Assembly (NCBI GenBank): GCA_014084085.1
Contig: NPFB01000099.1
Span: 37,488-75,085, forward strand
Length of the DNA: 37,598 nucleotides
Direction: 5' to 3'
From: Hondaea fermentalgiana
Taxonomy: Eukaryota > Sar > Bigyra > Thraustochytrida > Thraustochytriidae
How positions within the stretch are numbered: position 1 is the first letter of the stretch; each line of letters opens with the position of its first letter. This document shows, one piece after another, positions 9,501 through 17,090 of this stretch. The notes under the pieces are model-generated. The model ran no database searches, was not told where the DNA came from, and saw only the letters and a program-made list of their open reading frames with translations. Both the position numbers and the translations under genes were made by a program.

Positions 9501-12500
9501 GTTGTCGCTCGCTTGCTCTTGAAAGGGTTCCACAGGACCCTCGTCAGGGAACAAAAACATATTTGGTTCCATGCAGCGCTCCTTGAGCCGCTGGTCAGTG
9601 CCCGTGAGGTAGTCAACCTGGAGTCCGGCCTCGCGCAGCTCGCGCGTTCCTGTGCACTCAACAAATTTTGACGGCTCGCGCACGCCAACCACGACGCGCT
9701 TGACGCCAGCAGCGATGCAGCGCGAGGTGCAAGGGCGATTGCCGGACAGACGCTTGCTACAAGGCTCCATGGTCGTGTAGATTGTCGTACCTTTGGCTCC
9801 GCCCCGAGCAATATCATCCACGTCCTCGTCCTTTTCGTCAAAGCCGCCAATCTTCATGAATGCCGTTTCTTCTGCGTGCGTGTTGCCCGGAAGCTCGCGG
9901 CTAAAGCCGCGCGCCAAAATATCCACGTCCGCCTCGCGAACGATAATGGACCCAACGTTGTACGCCTTCTCGGCACGCTCACACTTGAACGCCTCGGCGC
10001 AGGACAAGTGCATCCGAGCAACGTCCATGCGCGCCTGGATGCCAGGATCCTCACGCGACGTTGGCTCGCCACGCAGACCCACGGCCCAGCCCTCGCCGAG
10101 GACATAACGCTCGTAAACAAGCTGCAAGAGGGTGCTCCCTCCTCGAGCATTGCGAACCTTGAGACTCTTGGCGAGCAAGAGCGCCCACTTGACGAGCTTG
10201 TGCACTGCAGTCCACGTGTCGAGTCCAGGAAGAGGTGCAGGGACGCGTCGAAGCACTTGCAGAGCAAGCGTCCGCGGCTGCTCGTGCACGTCGCGCACGA
10301 GACTGAGAAGGGAAAAGGTGTGATCCTGATGTTCGAGGCGACAGATATCGGGCGAGGTCGAAAAGACTTCAAACATGATGGACAAATGCGAAAGCACCAT
10401 GCTCGATCGCTCGCGCGGCATGTCGGGATAAATTTGCTCGATCATGGTGCGCTTGAACCATTTGAGAAAGTCAAGGACGGCGGCGCGATCCTTATCGGTC
10501 ACATGCTCGTCGTCGGCACGTCTGCTTTGAACAAGAGCGATGCTGATCCATTCGAAAAACAGTTGCGAGCTGCGGCGCAACCCCTGCGCGCAGCTCTCCG
10601 AGACCGACTTGTGCACAGTGCAGCTATAGACAACCCTTGCAAGGCGGAGGACCTCGGCGCTTGGCATGCGCTGTTTTTTTGTGGGACAAAGTACAAGCTT
10701 GACAGCTCGCAATTGGACCAGGTCATCGGCGTGCTCGAGTCCGTGCCGCACAGCTTCGGAAGGGATACGCACAACCTTTGTCGAAGCGAGAGCAGGTGAC
10801 CTTGACATGGGCGAGCGCGGTGACCGGGGCGATTTGCCACTCGAGCTGTTGTCGTCGAAGGCAGCAAATTCGACGCGAAGCCCCGCGCTTGAGAGTGCGC
10901 CCCAGAGCCGAAGCTGGTCCTCCAGCGCCGGCTTGCGCTTCTCCAGCGCCTCTTGGAGCGTAAGACAGGTAATGCCGCTGACGGAACTGAGCAGCTCGGG
11001 TACGATTCGAGTCGCGACCTGCTCCGCGGCGCTCGTATCGCCCTTTGTGATGGCATCCAGAAGCGGTTCGAGCCAGATGGGTCGTGCATCAAGACCCTCA
11101 CGCTCCTCGAGATTGCTTGCCATGTCTCGAAATAGCTTAGTGCTCACGGTGAAGACCTGCCCGTGCTCCTCGAAGCAGCGCAATAGCGCTGGCATAATGT
11201 TTGGATCCACATCCAATAAGCCGCGCGCACCGTCGTGCTCGAGAAAGCGCCCAACAGCCAAGAGCGCGGCCCGGAGGTTGGTGGTCTGTGATCCTGGCTC
11301 GTGCAAAGTGACTTCTTGCAAGAGACGACGGAGAAGCGTCCCTCGCGCTGCGAGCGCGTGGTCGCGCTCGGCTACAAAAGGTTGAGGAATAGACGCTGGA
11401 TCTGCGAAGGCGACTGCCTCGAGAACCTCGAGAGAGGCATTGAAGAGCGGCTCGAGGTAATAGCGCGCTTTGCGAGATCCTTGACTCCAATTGTCCAGGA
11501 CAAAGTCGAGAAGCGCAAGGCAGCACTTTTTGCCATGGCTCCGCCAGAGCAATAGGGCCGGCATTTCCAAGAGATGGAGTCCTTGCTTGAAAAGCTTGCA
11601 CCATGCTTCAAGGCCCGTGAGACAGTACCCCTGCACCGTAGCATTAAAAACGTGTGCTTCTGAGATGGCCATGAGCTTGGCAAATATGCGCTCGGATACC
11701 GTTTCGACATTGTCCTGAGCAGTCTCGTTTGTGTTTGTATCCGCTGCAAGCAAGAGAGATCGCGGTACGCATGCAAGAAGGTTGCGAAGCAGCAGAGCAG
11801 CGGCAGGTTCGGTGCACGATGCAGCAAGCAGGGCCACGAGCGCACGCGGATCGCTATTTTCACTGGCTTTGTCATCGAGAGAGTCGCTTGCGGCTGGAGC
11901 CGCGACAGACGAGGGCATGGATGAGCTGTGGGCACTGGCAGCGGATGACGCCGCGACATTCGGAGCGCTGCACGCGGTATCAGCACCAGCACCAGCACCA
12001 GCACCAGTCCCAGCGCCAGCGCTAGCGCCAGCACCAGTGACAGTGTCTGTAGGCTTGCCGCCGACCTGAGAGCCCGATTGGACCTCGCACAGCTTAACAA
12101 TGGCGCGACGGACCTCATCCGGGGCACAAAAGGTGAGATCGAGACGAACAATGGAAATGCCCGCAAACATTTCGATGCTCTTCGTTGCTGCTGCAACGTC
12201 AGAATCAGCAGCGGCATTGACCCAGGGAAAGAGAGACTCTTGTGCCATGCCACGGGCTTCCTCGCGGTCTGCAGGTCCCGTCGAGGCAATACGAGTACAG
12301 GCTCCTGGCGCCTGAAGGTACTCCATGAGCGCTTGTACTGGCACTTCGGCGTTTGCTAGAGCCACAGACGCGTCGAGTGCAGTGTCTGGGCCGGCAGCTA
12401 GTGCCGGTATGTTGAGGTCGCGCTGAAGCAGTCGAAGCGTGCGCAAAAGGAGACCTGGATCGACACGATCGACGAGGATGTCGCGGCAAGCGCTGGATAG

Positions 12501-13052
12501 CACAAAGTTGCGGATACCAAGTGCGACGTCAATCTTGTCCACAACACGCGAGGCTCGTGCGCAGAGCTCTGCGACACGAGCCTCGATGCGCGCAGCGAGC
12601 ACGGTTTCGAGGCTCGGGTGCTTGTCGAGACAAGCTTGGAGTACAGCAGACGCCGCCTGGCGCAGCTTGAGCGGAACCGGGGCACCAAGGATATGAGTGC
12701 ATATGCTGATTAGAGCGGCATGGTCTTCGCAATGCATGGCTTCGCCCTGGCGTTGGCAACTACATGGGGTCTCGGAATGCGCGGCAAGTGCGCACCATTT
12801 TCCGGTTTTCACGGCGCCCTTTGCGCTCGATAGTTTGGCCACGCGACCAAGCAAATGGTCGGCGTGCAAGAGAGCCTCCACGAGTCTGCGCGCGGCGGAC
12901 GCGTTGCTGCATTTTGCCACCTGCTGCCAGAGCGCCTCGCGGCTGGGCGTTCTGGAGCCTCCAGGGCCGTCTTTCGCCGCATAGATGTCGCGACCGTGCG
13001 CCGGCACTGGCTGTCTGCCGCGCAGCACGAGTTTGCGGTTCCGTCTCACCAT
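6543..13052 (-). CDS. THADA/Trm732-like protein with an embedded zinc deaminase domain, about 2169 aa
   Basis: This is a very long uninterrupted frame of helical-repeat protein. The DUF2428/THADA core lies at about residues 1440-1555, with RRSVGFASAFLALACAEP, RVHGLNILKMLFEDG and NDNWQVRNSSMMVFARVI. THADA and yeast Trm732 are ARM/HEAT scaffolds that work with the FTSJ1/Trm7 methyltransferase to 2'-O-methylate tRNA position 32. Unusually, residues about 1009-1160 form a cytidine-deaminase-fold domain with intact zinc ligands: HAE (H1059, E1061), then EPCSKRLSGNRPC (C1098, C1108), then AGVKRVVVGVREP. The long Cys-Cys spacing resembles RibD/Rib2-type deaminases rather than the PCxxC of tRNA adenosine deaminases. 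A Gly-Ala repeat (about residues 338-365) and an acidic loop (about 1270-1320) are low complexity. The ATG at 13052 is the first in frame (AAGATGG context); upstream the frame runs to a TGA without an ATG. Confidence 0.9.
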   Translation of the reverse strand: MVRRNRKLVLRGRQPVPAHGRDIYAAKDGPGGSRTPSREALWQQVAKCSNASAARRLVEALLHADHLLGRVAKLSSAKGAVKTGKWCALAAHSETPCSCQRQGEAMHCEDHAALISICTHILGAPVPLKLRQAASAVLQACLDKHPSLETVLAARIEARVAELCARASRVVDKIDVALGIRNFVLSSACRDILVDRVDPGLLLRTLRLLQRDLNIPALAAGPDTALDASVALANAEVPVQALMEYLQAPGACTRIASTGPADREEARGMAQESLFPWVNAAADSDVAAATKSIEMFAGISIVRLDLTFCAPDEVRRAIVKLCEVQSGSQVGGKPTDTVTGAGASAGAGTGAGAGAGADTACSAPNVAASSAASAHSSSMPSSVAAPAASDSLDDKASENSDPRALVALLAASCTEPAAALLLRNLLACVPRSLLLAADTNTNETAQDNVETVSERIFAKLMAISEAHVFNATVQGYCLTGLEAWCKLFKQGLHLLEMPALLLWRSHGKKCCLALLDFVLDNWSQGSRKARYYLEPLFNASLEVLEAVAFADPASIPQPFVAERDHALAARGTLLRRLLQEVTLHEPGSQTTNLRAALLAVGRFLEHDGARGLLDVDPNIMPALLRCFEEHGQVFTVSTKLFRDMASNLEEREGLDARPIWLEPLLDAITKGDTSAAEQVATRIVPELLSSVSGITCLTLQEALEKRKPALEDQLRLWGALSSAGLRVEFAAFDDNSSSGKSPRSPRSPMSRSPALASTKVVRIPSEAVRHGLEHADDLVQLRAVKLVLCPTKKQRMPSAEVLRLARVVYSCTVHKSVSESCAQGLRRSSQLFFEWISIALVQSRRADDEHVTDKDRAAVLDFLKWFKRTMIEQIYPDMPRERSSMVLSHLSIMFEVFSTSPDICRLEHQDHTFSLLSLVRDVHEQPRTLALQVLRRVPAPLPGLDTWTAVHKLVKWALLLAKSLKVRNARGGSTLLQLVYERYVLGEGWAVGLRGEPTSREDPGIQARMDVARMHLSCAEAFKCERAEKAYNVGSIIVREADVDILARGFSRELPGNTHAEETAFMKIGGFDEKDEDVDDIARGGAKGTTIYTTMEPCSKRLSGNRPCTSRCIAAGVKRVVVGVREPSKFVECTGTRELREAGLQVDYLTGTDQRLKERCMEPNMFLFPDEGPVEPFQEQASDNFEAEAVGQNLPRDLVARAFLADLIKLYREPGAESCFGLLQAFRNCWEVSESTLRRDPDAWVQVAEDSLNVLNKACELAAAVVCKKQTDADDGSDLDDEDEDMEQLSDDDDGAVDADNSGDNTTTMNAASKEGGSSSRRGDDNLILMDRPIHNNENVVVSDWLVIREVTMCMETIVRTCPLELETDAFVLAAPRVAAIGVVQLQLLIRLRHMGAIRVVGNSFQGIAARLLRLRKSPALSKLPMQWTNYLLHRLEGGLQGFYLRRSVGFASAFLALACAEPRAGRTVLLERMVTRLMLLASNAEDMRIRVHGLNILKMLFEDGSLQHELQEYLPQLLLLSLRGFRNDNWQVRNSSMMVFARVIQRAFGQENMRVSRTMGAVLVNSAFFMQRYGDVFLAVLENLRRIVNEQRLGHNKMGAMDPSLYPMLLILSRLRPAFVSPEGEEEAFVGEHKEAWEAGNKDVLPFLPLLLACASQPHVMARSMASRALASLCPEFRLLDTIREILAMLSDSCASSPPRLGHNHAHGLLLQLTQLLVTIRERKLHTGPRASEAIGALEAPLSNALRAVLESCGPSSMVYTATWDALWNFSLLRPRAALSAPILDLAKRAGDSPWQTEDSVALSCRLLASNFLVENLRSEDCRRRLAALRAAKDVATGSSPLAQEVLEAAEHVTLTEAGVFFYPELIARMDLLASSEGQRSPAVAQRLLTMFHSQVCVGEGAQGAVVRALGRYAASQREVQVALAAIIHDCAKPVQSTLLRSAALEALGTSGVLEVSNPSLAFAWRALLALAQDEVDNLRRGALAMAGRQVPSLRALPQCEPLVVRALLRHMFETLDGSAWVEVRAAAWAQCGELHPGPRALAASPRDLGLLKERVFMVEPDNIYAEPLNLLRDVMEAQQHTHDAVVQEAGVQEVLDFTALERLVRETAWPGGVSFHHDAFAHLCRAALAGSRECKARLLRTLDPEGVAPLHPALRRLLAVARKRALE
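9590..10028 (-). other. Deaminase domain inside the THADA-like protein
   Basis: This marks the part of the THADA frame that encodes the zinc deaminase. It runs from MDVARMHLSCAEAF, through the His-Ala-Glu active site (codons 9878-9870) and the Pro-Cys zinc motif (about 9764-9729), to the conserved AG-LQVDYLTG end. No stop, frameshift or splice boundary interrupts the join on either side, so the fusion is encoded as such. The key catalytic residues are all present, so an active enzyme is expected. Confidence 0.8.
11983..12040 (-). repeat. Degenerate CACCAG hexanucleotide repeat coding Gly-Ala
   Basis: Imperfect tandem copies of CACCAG/CGCCAG on the plus strand are read on the minus strand as alternating Gly and Ala within the THADA protein. 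This is a low-complexity linker that probably varies in length. Confidence 0.7.
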
Positions 13053-13724
13053 CTTCGGCCTTGTCCGAGGGCCCGAGGTGTCGCGCGCTTCGGCCTCGCG
13101 AGGCGTCGGGGTCCCGACCAGGACCAAGATGCGCTGCGCCAGCAGCTGCTGCCACCACCTCTCGTCCCCCGAGCTTTCTGCTGATCCTCTGGCTCACCGC
13201 TCGCTCGCAGGCGCGCCTGCGTGCCTACGCGTCTGCCTGTCTGCGTGCCTGCGCGTCTGCCTGCCCGCCTGCCTGCGCGCTCGATCGTCTCCGCGAGCGA
13301 GCGCTCTGCGGCCGGACGGCTTTGCTGCGTGCCGCACGCTGCTGCGCTGCGCCCGCCAATTCGAAGATCTCCTTGTTTCCTCCGAATCGCTCAACTTGAA
13401 TGGTCGATGCTCTTGGCTCTTTGCAAGAAGGCCAGGCTCTTTCGTGCCGACGATATGGGGAATCTGATGGTGGCACGCGCTGCCAGAATCGAGAGTTGGC
13501 TTGGATGAATGTCATGCATGGAGGAACCACGAGAGGCAGAAAAGCGGAGGCTGAGTGAGTTCTGGTTTGTATATTCATGGCAAAGCCCAGAACAGCCGAA
13601 CATCTATGACTCCGATGGGCCAGCCATCACTGTGACAAAAGACAATCTAACGTGTATAAACTACGTATAATAATCTACTTCTCTTCTCTCTCTTCCTTGT
13701 CTTGTTCAGATGCAGGCAAGACCA

Positions 13725-13758
<34 letters not shown>

Positions 13759-13795
13759 AGCTCGCTCGCTCCCGCATCTCGCAGAAATTCTCTTT
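13053..13795. other. 5' flank of THADA gene and 3' flank of DUF2252 gene
   Basis: These 743 bases lie between two minus-strand genes. Near the THADA start they carry imperfect CTGCCTGC/GCGTCTGC repeats (about 13200-13290). Toward the DUF2252 stop lies a (TC)n microsatellite. No convincing gene is seen on either strand; the frames present are repeat-driven. THADA promoter elements should be here. Confidence 0.4.
13728..13755. repeat. (TC)n dinucleotide repeat
   Basis: Fourteen perfect TC units lie about 40 bases beyond the DUF2252 stop, in its presumed 3' untranslated region. They are followed by GCTAGCTCGCTCGCTC. Confidence 0.9.
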
Positions 13796-15577
13796 TTACG
13801 AGCAGCTGTGCGGCCTTTCGCCTCCGTTGAGGAGCTTGTAGGACGTCTTCGTGTCACGACGCGGGTTGACGAAGCTGCGCAAAAGCTTCCACGCTTTGAT
13901 CTCGCGGTTGGTCTCCTCAATGGCAAATTGATGGACCTGGTTCGTGAAGTTTTGCACGCCAACGTTCTTGTGCAAATACGTCTGGATCTGAGAACAAATC
14001 TCCTTGTCAACGGCCGACTGAGCGTGCGGCTCGCACTCGTGGTTGTTACAGCGCGCACGAATGTGGTAGAGAGCGAGGGCGCGACCGCCGTGCGAAGAGT
14101 ATTGAATGTACTCGTCCTTGCTGAGCTTCTCGAGATTGACATCGACATTGTGCTTGGACTTTTCGCGAATAATGTACGACTTGTCGCGAAAGGTAGTCCA
14201 GCCATAAAACAAGTTCGTGTAGGGCCACGCGGAGCGCTCAGCGTCCACGGCGCGCTTTCCCTCTTGCGAGGCGGTATAAGAGTAGCGAAAGAACACTTGA
14301 AGGACGGAGTTGACCTCCTCCTTCATTTCGAGGATAATGTAGCCATGCTTTTGCGACTCGTAGCGGCCCTTGATGAGCAGATAGAATCGGTTGAGACCAA
14401 TCGAGCCCGTGCCGCTGCCTTCCTTGCGCGCGACGGCGACGACCTTGTAGAACTTACCGTCGTTGGGAAACTTGGCCAGCGCCGCGACACCGTGGTACAA
14501 ATAGGCGTCGACAGACTCCTGAAACTCGGGGATGAGGCTCTCGTTGACGGGATGGATTTTGTCGGTCTTGATGAAGCGGTCATTTTTGAGGTCGATGGAC
14601 ATTTTGTCTTCGAGGAAATGAAGTGTCTCCTTTTTCGATTCACGGTCGCGTGACTTTTTGAAGAGGTCTTTGATAAGGGAAGCGTGGCCCTCAACGTAGC
14701 GGCCATGCTCAATAAAGCGCTCCGTGTTTGCAAACTCGCAGTTCGGGTGGTCGACAAGAGTGGATACATAGGCCTCGACAAAGGCGCGCGCGGCGTTCGA
14801 GTGGTCCTCGTCTGCCCAGGCTCGAGCTACGGACCCAAGCGCAAATCCTGTCGCGCCGCGCTTGACGTCCCAACTAAAGGGCGTCGTGAAGGACTGGTCA
14901 AAGTCGTTGACGCCCCAGACGAGATCGCCGTTGGCCTGGACCATGACCCCAAAGTTCTCTGGGTGGCAGTCTCCGTTCGAGTACACGCGGGGCATGGTGA
15001 GTCGCTTCGCCGCGAATTGCGGGTCGGAGCACATCATGTTGTAATCGAAGAAAGCGGCGGCGCCGCGGAAAAAGACGAAGGCGGTGTTGTCCGCGATCTT
15101 TTCGATCTTGGAGTTGACCGCCTCGAGGTTTTTACCGCCTTGGAGCGCGGCGGCGCAGTTTTCGATCTGAAAGGCCGCACGCAGTCGCGGAAGGCCATGC
15201 TGGGTGCATTCCACGAGCGGCAGGTACTGGTTGGCGCACCACCCGGCGCAGAGGCTGTTGTTGCGGCTCGAGAGGGTGTGGTTGTGGTCTTCGTCCCCGG
15301 CCCCGTAGGCCTCGACGCCGTCGTAGAAATCAGTCGCGACGGCGTCCATGAGCGCGGCGTCGCTGGTATTGCTGGGCATTGCCATCTCCATGTCCAGGGT
15401 CGCGCCGATCCCGACGATGTCCGCTTCCGCGGGGCTGACGGTCACGGTCTCCTCATGGCCGCGTCCGTTCCTGGCGACTACGACGCACAGAAAGACCACC
15501 GCGGCGCCGGCGCCCGCTGCCCACGCGAGCGCGCGCGAGCGGCGCCGCGGGGGCGTCGGCCCCACGCGGGTGTACAT
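13796..15577 (-). CDS. DUF2252 family protein with N-terminal membrane anchor, 593 aa
   Basis: This is a DUF2252 protein, a family related to the protein-kinase/aminoglycoside-phosphotransferase fold whose reaction is not established to my knowledge. The signatures are clear and ordered: FFRGAAAFFDYN (169-180), GDCHPENFG (202-210, resembling the catalytic-loop HGD type), VNDFDQS (223-229, metal-binding Asp pair) and WDVKRGATGFALGSV (236-250). A GRALALYHIRA helix lies late in the protein. Residues about 16-36 form one hydrophobic helix after Arg-rich residues, typical of a type II signal anchor, which would put the domain in the secretory lumen or outside the cell. Cysteines near 110-141 would suit that. 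The ATG at 15577 starts at MYTRVG. The start is divergent to the Sec14 gene. Bacterial members usually lack the anchor. Confidence 0.88.
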   Translation of the reverse strand: MYTRVGPTPPRRRSRALAWAAGAGAAVVFLCVVVARNGRGHEETVTVSPAEADIVGIGATLDMEMAMPSNTSDAALMDAVATDFYDGVEAYGAGDEDHNHTLSSRNNSLCAGWCANQYLPLVECTQHGLPRLRAAFQIENCAAALQGGKNLEAVNSKIEKIADNTAFVFFRGAAAFFDYNMMCSDPQFAAKRLTMPRVYSNGDCHPENFGVMVQANGDLVWGVNDFDQSFTTPFSWDVKRGATGFALGSVARAWADEDHSNAARAFVEAYVSTLVDHPNCEFANTERFIEHGRYVEGHASLIKDLFKKSRDRESKKETLHFLEDKMSIDLKNDRFIKTDKIHPVNESLIPEFQESVDAYLYHGVAALAKFPNDGKFYKVVAVARKEGSGTGSIGLNRFYLLIKGRYESQKHGYIILEMKEEVNSVLQVFFRYSYTASQEGKRAVDAERSAWPYTNLFYGWTTFRDKSYIIREKSKHNVDVNLEKLSKDEYIQYSSHGGRALALYHIRARCNNHECEPHAQSAVDKEICSQIQTYLHKNVGVQNFTNQVHQFAIEETNREIKAWKLLRSFVNPRRDTKTSYKLLNGGERPHSCS

Positions 15578-17090
15578 CTCCCCGCCGCTGCTGCTCGCTG
15601 CCGCTGCCGCTGCGCTGCTGCCGCTGCTGCCTCCCGCGAGCTCCAGCTTTCGGGCTTTGCTCGCTCGGCTTTGCTGCGGCTGACTGCGACTCGCTTGCTC
15701 GCTCCCAAAGAAAGCGTCGCAAAGCGCAACCAGCTCTAGATAGCTTTGGATGGATAGCTACAGCTAGCTAGCTCGGTCTGCCTCGGCGGCACGGCCTCCA
15801 CACAATCCGCTCTGGCGGCGGAGAAGCTCCGGCGAGAAGCTCCGTCAAGAAGGCGCGCGGCGGTCCGCGTTCGTGTGCAGTAGTAGGTTTGTCGCGCCCC
15901 AGACTGAGCGGTGCAGGGGCATGGAGCGTGCAGGTGCCCCGAGGGTGCGCGTTGGTACAAGTTACAAGCAAAATTGCCGTGACATGAGCGGGCTCCGCTG
16001 CCGTCCGAGTCACTGTCACAGTCAAGCCGACTCGGCACCACGCGAGGCGAAGATCGGCAGGCAGGCGTCGCTGGGCTGGCTGTCAGCGTCTGCGTGCCGC
16101 GCCGCGGCCATTGGTGTCCTCTCCTCGCGGGAAGTCGACAGCCCGTGGCAGATGGCACGGCCTGACGCACGCGGGAGAGGGATGCGGACGAAGCTGCCTG
16201 GTGTCACTGCTGCTGGTGTGGCTGGTGCGGCAGCGGCCGCTCTTTCGTAAGTCGGGGCCTAGGGCCTGCACGACAAAAGTATCCTTCGCCTCAATCTTGG
16301 CCTCAACCTGCGGCTCACCGCGGCCACTGGCGTCGTGCTGTGAGGCGGATCATCACGACGCATGTGAAGCTGCTGCAGCTGCATTGATGCAGAATGCAGC
16401 ACTGAAGGTGTCGAAGGCAGTGCATTGCAAGAGAGAGGGAGTCGTGAGGGACACGGAGGCAGGGCGCCGTGCCGCCGCCGCCGGGGCAGGGCTCACGTCG
16501 TTCGTTCACTTCACCTCACTTCACTTTCGAGGCTCATCCTCCCCACCCCAAAAGCACCCCAAAAGTGACCAGGTCCACGCGCAAGCTTAGCCTGCCCTGC
16601 CCTGCCTCGCCTCGCCTCGCCTCGCCTGTCCGTCTGCATCTGCAGGCAGCTGGCCGCGGAGGCTCCAGCCGCGCTCGAGTGAAGCACGCCGCCGCTGCCT
16701 GCGCTCGCTCTTTACGCGTCTCGTGCGTGTGTGCGTTTGTTTGTCTTCCCAGCCAGGGCCCGGTCCGGTGAGGGCAGGGCACCTCGGCGGCGGCCTCTCC
16801 GCCCTGGCCTCCCGCCTGAAGAGGCCGCTGCGCTCCTCGTTCTCCGGCGATGGCGTCCGGCGCCGCTCGGCGCGGCGAGCAGCGGCAGCAGCGCCGCGCG
16901 CGGAGGGCGCACGAGCGCCGCCGCCTGCCAGCCTTCATGACGGCCAGCAGCGGCGCCCGGCTCTCTCTCTCTCTGTGTCTTCGTGGGTCCGCACCCGTGC
17001 CTCGGCGGCGCAGACAGACAGACAGCAGAGCCCGAACCGAGGCGAGCCCGAGCCGAAAAAAGCGAGAGCGGAGCGGAGCAGCGGCGCAGC
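15578..17090. promoter_or_regulatory. Long divergent intergenic region, DUF2252 / Sec14
   Basis: About 1.5 kb lies between two start codons that point away from each other. It is G+C- and CpG-rich, with several short open frames on both strands, all of Arg/Ser/Pro-rich composition typical of shadow frames. It includes a CTGCC/CTCGC repeat (16591-16628). I see no RNA gene or conserved protein. It should hold both promoters and possibly an untranslated first exon of either gene. Confidence 0.45.
16591..16628. repeat. CCTGC/CTCGC pentanucleotide repeat
   Basis: Tandem copies of CCTGC grade into CTCGC. It lies upstream of the Sec14 gene and is not coding. Confidence 0.75.

Noticed and set aside
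9590..10028. Idea that the deaminase is a separate nested gene or an assembly chimera
   Set aside because: The frame is continuous on both sides with THADA-like helical sequence and uniform composition, and no gap or repeat lies at the edges. It should still be confirmed by RNA.
9876..10799. Plus-strand frame of 307 residues
   Set aside because: Antisense shadow of the THADA gene; composition is that of reversed codons.
13053..13127. Extension of the THADA protein to a TTG at 13127
   Set aside because: No ATG exists in the extension; the ATG at 13052 has a good initiation context, so the extra 25 codons were left out.
13652..14653. Long plus-strand frame of 333 residues
   Set aside because: It is antisense to the DUF2252 coding region, whose motifs are clear; it arises from the high GC third-position bias.
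15873..16250. Plus-strand frame of 125 residues in the DUF2252/Sec14 intergenic region
   Set aside because: No motif, membrane segment or recognisable composition; similar chance frames occur on the other strand.
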